Origin: Phyto melanocephala
Taxonomy: Eukaryota; Arthropoda; Insecta; Diptera; Rhinophoridae
Direction of reading: 5' to 3'
NCBI GenBank assembly: GCA_941918925.1
Contig: OW799234.1
Coordinates: forward strand, 136,819,305-136,883,304
Length of the DNA stretch: 64,000 nucleotides
Shown: one piece after another, positions 12,721 to 24,302 of the stretch
How the letters are laid out: every line of letters begins with the position of its first letter
Position numbering within the stretch: the first letter of the stretch is position 1
The notes under the pieces: generated by a model
Databases searched by the model: none
Told to the model about the DNA's origin: nothing
Seen by the model: the letters and a program-made list of their open reading frames with translations, nothing else
Translations under genes and position numbers: made by a program

Positions 12721-13110
12721 GCCAGTCAGCCTAGCATCTTTTCTATTAAAGGCAAAGGAAAGGGTGTTGGTGGATTTTCTGGAGGAGATTACGCTGATAG
12801 ATTTACTGAAAACGTTCTCCATCAATTTGACTGTGGATTTCAGGAAGGGATACACAAGGAGTGTGTTGATAAAAGGTTGTGAGCAGAATTGGTTGATCAT
12901 AAAATCATGGAGACCATTCTAGTTTGTCTGAGACAGGCTCATACATAAATGCTAGAAAATAAGATGATACTCTCTTTAAATGCATAAGAAAAATTATAAA
13001 GGTTGGATTCCTAACGCTTTGTTGATGGTCTTCAAAGGATTGCGTGCTTAAGCATATGTGGTAAGATGCATAGCACACCAACGCAAGCAATGGAAGCAAT
13101 GCTAGATTTG
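12721..13110 (+). pseudogene. LINE reverse transcriptase C-terminal relic
   Basis: The plus strand is GC-richer and encodes, with frame changes, DGLQRIACLSICGKMHS followed by TPTQAMEAMLDLVPGK. That is the 'LxRxACLxIxGAMxTTPTxAxExLLxLxPL' block downstream of the catalytic box in Jockey/R1-type LINE ORF2. Upstream 12760-12890 is open in several frames and probably belongs to the same fossil. Stops and frameshifts show that it is dead. Confidence 0.65.
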
Positions 13111-13312
13111 GTGCCAGGAAAAACTACCAATTAAACTAGGAAATCACGGTTCAAAATGTTCAACAAAGATAAAAGTAAAGTTGGGCGCCGCAAATAAGTT
13201 GAAACTTTAAATGTATATTTAGTACTTAACAATTTAGAATTCAGGACTCGTTTGCAGGAAAAAAAAAATACAAACAAAAAAATTATAAAAAGTCACTATG
13301 CAAGTCGAAAGA

Positions 13313-14112
13313 GAACAAGTAAGACCGCTATATTCGGCCGTGCCGAATCTTATATACCCTTCACAACGTGTAGTCATACAATAACAGTAGTTTGTGTCAC
13401 CATTCATCCCATATGAAATACGTACATACACATAAAAACATACATATATAAAAACATCCCATTGTAAAATTATAAATTCACGTAAGTATGTTAAAAAAAC
13501 AAAAAAAAAAAAAAATTTAAAAAAAAATTTAAAAAAAAAATTTAAAAAAAAAATTATTATATATATAATATATATAAACAAAAAGAAAATAAAAAAAATA
13601 AAAAAAAAAATAATAATAAAAATATAAATAATATATTAAATAAAAAAAAAAATGAAAAAAAATGTTAAAAAAATTATAAAAAAATTAAAAAAAAAATTTT
13701 TTTTGGCTCAGCTGGGATTCGATGCCACGTTTTCTCTAATCAGTATACACGTTTGTATGTATGTATGTTGTTGTTGTAATGTTGTTTTTGTGAAAAAAAA
13801 AAATCGACGTGGTCGTGGGTTTTTGATCATATCTCAGTTGTTTATGTACCGATTTTTCTGATTTTCAATACCGATCTACTCCCGAATATTTCTGATATTT
13901 TAATACCTTACCCGGGGCCAACCTATGTCGGGGGGCTTCAACATACACACGGACATACGGTGAGACGGACAGACTGACAGAGCTTAATCGCCTCCCCTAT
14001 TCATAAGCTTTCAGAAAATATATACTTTATGGGGTCGGAAATGAAAATTGTAGAAATTTCACACGGAATGACAAACCTATATATACCCTTTTTCACTGTG
14101 TGAAGGGTATAA
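13313..14112 (-). mobile_element. TTCGGC-palindrome interspersed repeat, near-complete copy
   Basis: Inverted orientation. It opens with ACAAGTAAGACCGCTATATT and CGGCCGTGCCGAATC, then TATATACCCTTCACAACG. Its interior has CAGCTGGGATTCGATGCCAC, a GTATGTATG seed and an A-rich tract. It closes with ACCCTTTTTCACTGTGTGAA then GGGTATA. Frames at 13234-13581 and 13652-13861 arise from its poly-A/T tract and are not genes. Confidence 0.75.
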
Positions 14113-16137
14113 AAACAAATACAGGGATTTCATCAACTAAGTATGAGCTTATTGGTTAATGACAAAACATTTTGTTGCCACAATCTTTAGTTAACGAACA
14201 ATGCTGTAGTTTAATGAATATATTTAATATCGATTATAATCTTAAAGTCTTCAAAAATTCACTCAAAGTCTTAAAGCTCTACTTCTTATGATCACATTTC
14301 ATGATGATTTGCTATAACAACTTGCAAAATGAGGAAAAGTTGGGTGTTAGCTTTATATTTATGAATTTATTTTTTTGGTTTATATTTAATAGTTTTTATA
14401 ACTATCTGCATTGAATAAACATTATTCTATATTATATATGAATTAAAAGAACAATTGCAAAATAATCAATCTAATTTGATATCTTGTGGGAATTCGTTTG
14501 TTTATCGGGAAAATCATTTAATTTTTCAAATTTTTTGCGTACATGGAAGTACTGTCATCTCGTTGTGGTATTGGTACTAACACATTACTAAGACTCTAAA
14601 GTATGTTTAACTTAATTTGACAGTTGAAAATGAGTTACTGACTTTTTGCGTTATTCTGACAACATGGTTTGCACAAAGTCAAAGTCAGAAACTAGAAGAA
14701 TGCAAAGATGTCACCTAAGACTTTACGTATTGCTTTTCTGCATTTCAATCTCTTGCTGTGTCAGCGACTTTAGCGATTTTTAGTTTTAGTTTTCTTCTCT
14801 GACATATGTGATTAATCTAATAGAGAAAACAGGTGACACAGACAGACATACATGCATATGTACGTATAATCTCACAGAAGAAAAACCAGTCAGAAAGTCT
14901 GACATACAGACAGACAATCATTTGTGATTGTGTCTTTGTGACTAAATTAATTTAATTAAAAGTTTCCTGTTAAAGCTTTAAGGCAGCTTATTACTAACCC
15001 GGCATAGCAGAAAATCAAACATTCAAACACACACATATTTCTTTAATGTCCAATCATTCATATACAACAGCAGAGAACACACCTCTTTCTATTTATTGTT
15101 CTATTGCTAGTCCGTGCGCGTTATATTTTTCAAATGCATTACATTTTCATTTCGATTTATGTATTTCATTTTCCATATTTTTTGTTAAGGTAAAACGTAA
15201 CAATATTTCACTTATGTTTGTTGAATAAATAAATAATTCAGATAAATGACAAAAGGTACAATTTCTGTAGAACGAAAACATTGTATGATAGCTGTTGAAT
15301 TACTGAGACTAGCACTATGAGATTAGCTGTATCTATTTGATAGATATCTATTGTACTTTTTTTTTTTTGTATGTGGAATCAAAAAGAAACCAACTACAGA
15401 ATATAATTTGAGGCATGGAATTTGTATGCTCCTCTCAAGCCTAAGAAGCTAGCGCTCTTGGCATTAGAAATTAATAAAAATTCATTGACAATAGAAATGC
15501 GTGTTCTTTAAAGTTTTAAGTTTTTGTTTTAGTAAGTAACTTAATTATGGTTGCCTATTTAATTTTTGTTGTAGAGTATTTAGTATTTCTATTATTTTTT
15601 TTTTATTCAGGCTTGAGTTTATATTTTTAAAATTTTTCGTTTATAAAGGAATTTAATTGTAATATTTTGAGAATAATCTGATAAGGTATCTTTTTGCCGA
15701 TACTGGCCGAATTTTTCTATCAATAAATTTACACATTCAACATTAAAGTAATTTCCGCCAAGTAAATAAAATAAGAACAAAATAAAGAAACTGAAAATAT
15801 TATTTCAAATTAAACTGTAAAATAATTCCGCACGAATTTATATTAGAACTTGTATTAATTTTTTCTATACCTCACGAAGATTTTGCTTTAATGTAGAACG
15901 AATACACTTATCTATTGACCGTACGGCGAAAAAAGTACTCTGTTAGCTTTCAAAAAAGAAAAATCATATCTTTGGTATTTACAGCCAGTAATTATTTAGT
16001 AATTAGCAGTGTAATTAGTGATATCTTGCGAGCATTTAGAGTTGTAAATCAAAATTTTGATCTTCTTTGTAAAATATTTTCGGAACGAAAAATAAAAAAA
16101 TACTTTCGATGAACTTTTTTTTTTGCTTATAAATAAA
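14113..16137. other. Mostly unrecognised; one decayed foldback-arm trace
   Basis: AT-rich. At 15608-15710 a diverged copy of the outer foldback arm (AGGCTTGAGTTTATAT ... GCCGATACTGGCCGA) can be followed. Otherwise nothing supported. Confidence 0.4.
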
Positions 16138-16755
16138 CTAGCCAAACCCAGCGCGCTTTGCTACGCCCCTTAATGAATCGAAATGCATTCTGAATTTTAA
16201 TTGAATATCAAGTGCAAAAACCTAAATATTATAATTTTTTATGGGCGTGGCATCGCCCACTTTTCTAATCACGAAATTGTAAAGTCATAACAGCTCAATA
16301 TGTGTGCAAAGTTTCAGAATAATCTGTCCAGTGCAAGTACTTCAAAATGATACATATTTTTTATGGGCGTGGCATCGCCCACTTTTATAATCACGAAATT
16401 GTAAAGTCATAACAACTCAATATGTGTGCAAAGTTTCAGAAGAATCGGACCAGTGCAAGTACCTCAAAATTTTAATTTTTTTATGGGCGTGGCCCCGCCC
16501 ACTTTTCCTATCACGAAATTTTGTAGTCATGACAGCTCAATATGTATGCAAAGTTTCAGAAAAATCGGTGAAGTGCAAGTAGGTAAAAATGATAACTAAT
16601 TTTTATGGGCGTGGCCCCGCCCACTTTTTTTCACCCACAAACACTCCCTGGTATGTGTACAACAACTTGCCAAAGTTTGAGTCCGATCGGTTTTACAGTT
16701 TCGGAGTCTATAGCTAACACACACACACACAGAGTTTCACTTTTATATATATAGA
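16138..16755 (-). mobile_element. Helitron-like non-autonomous element, copy 1 (tandem partner)
   Basis: Read on the minus strand, it starts TCTATATATATAAAAGTGAA next to a (GT)n tract and ends in GC-rich DNA plus CTAG, followed by a T at 16137. TC...CTAG between A and T is the Helitron signature. Inside are four repeats of about 121 bp, each with an ATGGGCGTGGC...GCCCACTTTT inverted motif (starts 16241, 16363, 16483 and 16605). There is no Rep/helicase coding. The family call is inferred from ends and structure. Confidence 0.6.
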
Positions 16756-17453
16756 CTAGCCAAGCCCGGCGCGCGTTGCTACGCCCCTTAATGAATCGAA
16801 ATGCATTCTGAATTTTAATTGAATATCAAGTGAAAAAACCTAAAATTTTATTTTTTTATGGGCGTGGCATTGCCCACTTTTCTAGTCACAAAATTGTAAA
16901 GTCATAACAGCTCAATATGTGTGCAAAGTTTCAGAATAATCGGTCAAGTGCAAGTACTTCAAAATGATACCTTTTTTTATGGGCGTGGCACTGCCCACTT
17001 TTCTAATCACGAAATTATTTAGTCATGACAGCTCAATATGTGTGCAAAGTTTCAGAAAAATCAGTCTGGTGCAAATACCTCAAAATTATAGCCTTTTTTT
17101 ATGGGCGTGGCCCCGCCCACTTTTTTAGTCACAAAATTATAAAGTCACGACAGCTTAATATGTGTGCACAGTTTCAGAAAAATCGGTTTAGTGCAAGTGC
17201 CTCAAAATTAAAACGTTTTTAGGGGCGTGGCCCCGCCCACTTTTCTTATCACGAAATTATTTAGTCATGACAGTTCGATATGTGTACAAAGTTTCATAAA
17301 AATCGGTCAAGTGCAAGTAGCTAAAACTGATAACTAATTATTTATGGGCGTGGCCCCGCCCACTTTTTTTCATCCATAAACACTCCCCGGTATGTGTACA
17401 ACAACTTACCAAAGTTTGAGCCCGATCGGTTTTACAGTTTCAGAGTCTATAGC

Positions 17454-17488
<35 letters not shown>

Positions 17489-17508
17489 TTCACTTTTATA
17501 TATATAGA
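16756..17508 (-). mobile_element. Helitron-like non-autonomous element, copy 2 (tandem partner)
   Basis: It abuts copy 1 with no spacer: copy 1 ends ...TATAGA and CTAG of copy 2 follows directly. Same orientation and ends; the TC terminus is at 17508 and host T follows. It has five internal units (starts 16858, 16979, 17101, 17221 and 17344) and a longer (CA)n tract at 17456-17484. Confidence 0.6.
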
Positions 17509-20500
17509 TTACTATAAAAAACTTATGAGTCAATAATTTGTCGTGGAAATTCACGAATTTGGAATATAATACTCGTATTAATTTGCTTTATTATTTTGCG
17601 GCATTATGCATTTCTGTGTGTGCGTATGGGATAGAAAAATATTTTTACTTTAAGAAGAGCTCCCGCAAAACTGAACCGATTTCAACACTTTTAACCATAT
17701 TTGCAGAAAAGTTGTATCTTGTTTTATCTTCACTCAAGATTGATATAGATTTGTAATTTCATTAATAAGTTGCACAATGATTATTTTACACAAAAAATTA
17801 ATATATTTCAGCTCTAGGAAAATTTACAGACATGTTCGTTATTATAAACATAAGTATATGCGAAATGAGCACAAAAATGCCGCTGTTTCGGCTCATTTTT
17901 TTAATTTACAAATGAAAATAATTTTTTTCAGATTTAAGCCAATTGACAAATTTAATATTTGTATAAAATAAAAGAGCTTGACTAATAGAATATAACACAC
18001 CACGAACAAATTCCAAATCACAGACATTTTTGTTTTTGTTTTGAATTTCTTCAAGATATTTAGTTTACTATAAAAATATAATGTTATTTATATGTTTCGA
18101 CTTTTTGTACGATTGTCTTTAATAAAAATTACAGAAAATTTTTAAGTTAAACATCTAATAATTAACGCACAATTCATTAAAACCAACACACATACATACA
18201 TACATATATCTTAATACACAGACACATAATTCTCCGAAAATTGAAATTGCTTATTATACATACATACATATTAATGTTAAAAAGTATATTAATTGTTTAG
18301 TGCTAAATGTTATTAATTAACTAAATTGCAATAGAATTCAATAAATAAGACACGATATGTACCTACTTATTAATATCTCGATTTCCTTAGTCATCTTCTT
18401 TTCTGAACTAAAATATTTGAAAATGATTTAAGCCTTATCGATATTTTATAAATACAACCAACAATAAAATATATTTCATATTATCTGCACTAACTATTGC
18501 TTTTTCTATTTTCAATGTGTAGGTGTGAATTATAATTGTTTAGTACGTACATAGATACAGATAAAAATATGTTCATAATTAAATTATTAAATACTTACCA
18601 AATCGAAAATAAAATTAACATCAATCAAAGCTTGCGTTGGTATGAATGTGTTTGACTGTGTGTATAGAGATGGGTAAAGTGTAAATATTATTATTAAATG
18701 CCGTTGGAATTAGTGTATTATGCAAATTTTAAATTAATACTTTTTTTTATTTTTAGTTGCTTTTAAATAAAATTCATACGCTTTTTAGTAGTTAATTTTT
18801 TTATTTGTGTGTGTGTGTTTTTTTTTTGTTATAATGAACGTGTTGCACGCCAACAAGTTGTAGTTTGTTCTTCTGTTTTTCTCAAATGATCTTAATCTGT
18901 AACTGTTTTAATATAGTGACACAAAAATATTATTTCAACCACTGTATGTTGTTGATACAATAAATAAAACTTAATAATTATTACTATTTTTTTTTTTGGT
19001 TAATTAAAATTTTTATAAAGCAATGAAATTTTTTGTTTGTAAAAATATTTATTTATATTGTGGTTTGTACCTAAAACGAATATTTTTTTATTTTGTCACT
19101 GATTTAATATTTGTTTTTATATATATTTTTTAATAATTAAACTATTTATATAAATAAGTTTGTTTTTTCTTTTTTCAATTTAAGTTGTAACGTTTAGTTT
19201 AGTGTACAATCTATTACAATATTTATTTGAAATTATTTTATTTTTTATTTTTCGATTTTCCGTTATGAGTCTCAACAGTGTTAACTGGTCATAGTCAAAC
19301 CACAAAATGCATGTCGTGTATTTTTGCTAAATGTTCGCAATAATACAAAAGCCGAGTAAGAAAAAAATTCGTTCGTTAGTTTTCTCCCTAATTCTACAAC
19401 AAATAGGACATATACATACATACATACATACATACAAATACATACACGCATTTGCGAAACATTATTTATAAACATTGACACCCTGTGCCACCCTCAAGTT
19501 TTTCTTTTCCAATTCATATTTATTCATCGGCAGTTCGGAGAGAATTTTTTGCTAATATTTTTTTTATAGTTTAACATTTGAAATAAATTAGAAAAGATAG
19601 AAAATTGTGATGAAAAAAATAATCAGCGGACGAATCAAGAGTAACTGATGAATAAATATGCCTTGTTATTTTCCTTAAAAAAACGTAGAAGTACAGGGTG
19701 ACACACCAATTGTGCTACAATAAGTAATTTGAAATAACTTTTCTTAATCAAATGTGTTTTATTTATTTTTTTATTGTATAAAAATGTGAGTTTAATTTTA
19801 GATAACTTATTATTTTTGAAAATGATATGCCGTAAATGACCTTCATTGTTATTCACGCATATGCTACACCTTGTCAGAAAATTATTATTATTCTTATCTT
19901 GATCGTCTCATAGGACTCTGATGCAGTCAGGTCAGTTAATTTTGGGGACCAGCGGAAATAAAAGTTTCTGAATGTTAATTTCTATGGGACTTTTCTTGCT
20001 TGAAACTGATACGTCTTTGGCGCAGTTCTGGGTAAAAAAAACTCCTTCATCGTGTTTAAATTATATTCCCATGTTGCTTATTTCTCGTACTGATTTTGCG
20101 TACCATGATTTTTTATGCAACGTCTATAATAAATGAATAATTTAAGATGTTTGTTGCTTTAGTTGTTAATTTGCGACGTTTTTTAGATGGTATAAAAACA
20201 TACACAGATATTTTTTAATCTTTGTGCTAATGTAAGAAGTACTTAAAATTGACGTGCGTCTATAAAATTATACCGTAGTGTTGACTTAGCAAAAGTTGTT
20301 TGTTTTGTTTTGCCTATGAACTTAGTTGTAAGATTTATTGTTTGATTTTTTGTTTGGATTAACATGTAAATCTTTAATTAAAATTAACAGTGTCATTACT
20401 TAAGAAACAAAAATTCTAGAAAAAGGAGATTTTTTTAAAATGATTTCTGAAAAATATTTTAATGTTTAACGAAAATAAATTAAAATTAAATGTTCTAAAT

Positions 20501-20774
20501 ATATGATCCAATTGAAGCTAATATATTACAGTTTAATAGACATGGAAAACTTTTCTAAAAGCTTTTGTCAGCTTGCTTTTCTTCTTTGTCCACGATAGAG
20601 CAACAATTAACACGTTTATGAAAGCTTCTTTTTCTTTTACAGTTCGCAAATAAATTATATGATTTTGTATGCATAAAGTTTTCCTTATATATTTGTTGTG
20701 AAAGCTTTTTTAACATTCGTTCAATACCTCGACGTAAATTTATTGCCACCAGATGACAGTCAGTAACAATGCAT
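17509..20774. other. AT-rich stretch, nothing recognised
   Basis: Long low-GC region with ACAT microsatellite fragments (18185, 18258 and 19410) and poly-T tracts. No exon, RNA or repeat boundary was supported. Confidence 0.45.
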
Positions 20775-20775
20775 T

Positions 20776-20850
20776 TATTCAATTCACAACCCCTTTTGTG
20801 TTGTGTATTGAAATACAATTTTAATTTATTTCTTTGAGAACAGCCAGTCA
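20776..20850 (+). repeat. End of the TTCAATTCACAACCC MITE family
   Basis: The terminus TTCAATTCACAACCC at 20776 is followed by TATTGAAATACAATTTT and TTTATTT, matching the inward sequence of the right end of the element at 6764-7142. The other end was not found, so it is probably truncated by the adjacent repeat starting at 20875. The cysteine-containing minus-strand frame ending here is partly derived from this terminus. Confidence 0.55.
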
Positions 20851-20874
20851 GTTTCCGTTACATGCTTGTATTTT

Positions 20875-21721
20875 TATACCCACTACCAAAAAATGGTGGG
20901 GGTATATTCATTTTGTCATTCCGCTTAAAACACATCGAAATATATATTTTAGACCCCATAAGGTATATATTTTCTGAGTACTGGCTTAATTTTATGACGA
21001 TCTATCTATGTCTGTCCATCTTTCCATCTGTACATCCGAAAATTGTTTAAATCTATGCATTAGGAAAAGAGTAATAGATTAAAATGTACGAACATTTTTA
21101 CCGCACAATGATTTTTTTGGTCTTTCTTAAATTTAAAACGTAACAAAACTGACAAAATTAGATGTCTGATTCTGAAATTTTGCAAACAATGCTTGTTGGT
21201 TAAAGGCTTTGCACTAACGGAAAATTAATGTGAAACGCCCACCTCCCGCTTTAACTCAAATTCATAAAATTTCTCTATAAATAAAGATTTTGGAAGAATA
21301 AAAGACTCTTTATTAAAATATCTATATTGAATTTATTAGTATAAACTACTTCGAAACGACTACTCTAGTGCCCACTTTCTAGTCAATGTCATTGTTATGC
21401 CAGAAAATGAAGGTGAAATGCCCACTTTAAGCCTACTTTCCATATAACGCTTTATCTTGAATTCATATAATTTCTTTATGGACAAAGTTTTTGGAAGAAT
21501 AAAGGACTATATTGAATTATCTAAATTTACTACTAAATTTACGAAAATATATTACTAGCATATCGAAGTTATACAAAGAAAGTGATACATATTTTAGTAT
21601 AAAGAGATTGTTTCATAGCGATTGCAGTTAATAGCATAATAATAAATTTTGTGCTACAAAAATACATTACATTGGTAGTGGGTATAACAAATTCGGCATA
21701 GCACAGCGGCTCTTACTTGTT
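20875..21721 (+). mobile_element. TTCGGC-palindrome-related repeat, GGTGGG subfamily
   Basis: It opens TATACCCACTACCAAAAAAT then GGTGGGGGTATATT, with the shared blocks GTCATTCCGC and ACCCCATAAGGTATATATTT. It closes with GGTAGTGGGTATAACAAATT then CGGCATAGCAC...CTCTTACTTGT. The internal stem ACTACC/GGTAGT replaces the CCTTCAC/GTGAAGG stem of the main subfamily. The copy at 55480-57145 belongs with this one. Confidence 0.65.
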
Positions 21722-21862
21722 TCCTTTAAATATGAATAAAAATAAGCAATAAATGTAATAAAATATATTTATTCATAAACAATAACAGAAACGACTATTA
21801 GCAAAATAAATAATTAAATAGTTAATGTGAAATGTTCAACTGAACTTTTTTCTATTTTAATA

Positions 21863-22731
21863 CTAGCCAATCCCGGCGCGCGTTGCTACGCCCCTTCATG
21901 AATTTTAATAGCATTCTAAATTTTAATCGAATATCAAGTGCAAGGCTAAAAACTATAACTTTTTTTATATGAGCGTGGCACTGCCCACTTTTCTAATTGC
22001 GAAACTGTATAGTCATGACAGCTCAATAAGTGTGCAAAGTTTCAGAAAAATCGGTCCAGTGTAAGTACCTCAAAATGATACCTTTTCTTATGGGCGTTGC
22101 ACTGCCCACTTTTCTAAATACGAAACTGTATAGTCATGACAACTCAATATGTGTGCAAAGTTTCAGAAAAATCGGTCCAGTGCAAGCACCTCAAAATGAT
22201 ACCTTTTTTTTAATGGGCGTGGCACTGCCCACTTTTCGAATGACGAAAGTGTAAAGTCATGAAAGCTCAGTATGTTTGCAAAGTTTCAGAAAATTCGGTC
22301 CAGTGCAAGTAGCTAAAACTGATAACTAATTTTTTATGGGCGCGGCCCGCCCACTTTTTCAATCACGAAATTATAAAGCCATGACAGCTCAATATGTGTG
22401 CAAAGTTTCAGAAAAATCGGTCCAGTGCAAGTACCTCAAACTTAAAACTTTTTTAGGGGCGTGGCCCCGCCCACTTTTTTTATCACGAAATTATTTAGTC
22501 ATGACAGCTCGATATGTGTGCAAAGTTTCAGAAAAATCGGTCAAGTGCAAGTAGCTAAAACTGATAACTAATTTTTATGGGCGTGGCTCCGCCCACTTTT
22601 TTTCACCCATAAGCACTCCCTGGTATGTGTACAACAACTTGCCAAAGTTTGAGTCCGATCGGTTTTACAGTTTCGGAGTCTATAGCTAACACACACACAC
22701 ACACACAGAGTTTCACTTTTATATATATAGA
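21863..22731 (-). mobile_element. Helitron-like non-autonomous element, copy 3 (six internal units)
   Basis: Same ends as the tandem pair at 16.1-17.5 kb: CTAG at 21863 preceded by A, GA (minus-strand TC) at 22730-22731 followed by T. Six GGGCGTGGC-type units start near 21969, 22090, 22214, 22337, 22456 and 22578; the first is degraded (ATGAGCGTGGC). There is no coding capacity. Confidence 0.6.
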
Positions 22732-24294
22732 TTGAATTTGTCTTTTTAAAAACACGTAACCTCATTCGACTATCAAGAAATCTTAATTGGTTCCGTTCAA
22801 CGTAGTTTTTTATTTTTATTTTTATTGTTTTATATTCCGAGAGAAATTAATTCTTTCTGATTTATTATTGCAGTGTTGTTGTTCATATCAACAATGCTAT
22901 GAAAAATCCGAAGGAACTGATTTCATTCGTAAAAAATAACGAGGACGTATCCTGTATTTTATGTTTCTGTATTTTTATATTTTTTAAATCAATACTTTTG
23001 TATTAACAATTTAATTTAATAATTTGAAACTAATCAATTTGAAGGGAACGATAAAGTAGTGAATATTTGCTTTAACAAAGTGCCGTTTAGTTATCCACGC
23101 GTGCACAGTTGTTCATTTACAACACTCAAAGTCAAATTTCAGAAATTTATAAATGATATATAATAAAATATTTGAAATTGAAATCAAAGTAATCTTAATC
23201 GCTGTAAGTGATTTTGATTTATTTTTTATCACTTTGATAAAGGAAAGCCGAACTTTAACTGTACAGTAAAGTTTTATATGTAGTATTCTATCATTTCACC
23301 GTGCCACAATGCTTTGTGGACATAAGGACCTTGATATGACTAGTAAACTAAATGCCAAATAGAGTAAATAGTTTTTTGTTTTCTTGACAGTCACTCTTTA
23401 ATAAAACGAATAGCAAAGCCAAATAAGAGAGTAGTAACATTTTTAATAGTTCTGCTGGAATTATCGAAATACTTCCTTTGCAAAAGGTTTAATGGTTTTT
23501 TGCGAGTTTCACTTTTCTGATATTAGAGTGGTAGGAACTGAGATCTGATGGGTAAATACTAGAACAGTATAGTTGAAGCAATTAAAGCAACAATACTTTA
23601 TATATGGTAGTGTACCGCGAAACCGTTTTTCCTTGCAAGGCAATACGGTCTAATGGTCTAATGTACATAAATGTTAAATTTAGCATTATGTTAAGTGCTT
23701 GTCTATATCGACTGTTTTGGGAAATATTCCATTAAACCGCTTCGACACTTGACGGCGACATTAAAAAATCTTTTTAAATTTTTTACGTATCCTTTATTTG
23801 ACCTTTTCGTTTTAAATAATACCCTAATAACCTTTTAGTTTAATAATATACACATCATATAAAAATTTTATTGTATAATTATTACGATTTTCCGTAGAAA
23901 ACGTCTGCCTAATTTTTTTATTTTAGCCGACAAGTACAAGTCAGTACATTGGAAAAAACATTGTATTGTATAGGCGTTCCTCTAACAAATTCAGTTTTTT
24001 TCAGAAAGTTTGTTACTTTGCAATATTACACCTATAAATACCTACTGTTGTTAATTTTTTAACAAATTGAGATAACCTTAAACGCTTTGGTAATTAGGTT
24101 TGAAATGGAGAAATAAAAACAGGTTAACAAATTTTCACTATAATGCAGGGGCAGTGACGATATATATTGTAGTGATGACCCAAATACATCCAGCAAAATA
24201 ATACATTACAAAATAATGAGTTAAAAGTACTATAAAACAGTTCTTCACTACTTACAATTTGGCATTTAAAAGCATTATTTAAACACGGGGATTT
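22732..24294. other. Nothing recognised
   Basis: AT-rich DNA between the Helitron-like copy and the hAT-like element. No supported gene. Confidence 0.5.
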
Positions 24295-24302
24295 CATTGG
24301 AG

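Noticed and set aside
13234..13861. Frames at 13234-13581 and 13652-13861
   Set aside because: They lie across the poly-A/T tract and conserved blocks of a TTCGGC-palindrome repeat.
20555..20818. Cysteine/lysine-rich minus-strand frame (GCELNKC) as a gene, possibly related to the frame at 28648 (GCELSN)
   Set aside because: The shared GCELN residues come from the TTCAATTCACAACCC MITE terminus read on the minus strand; nothing else aligns.
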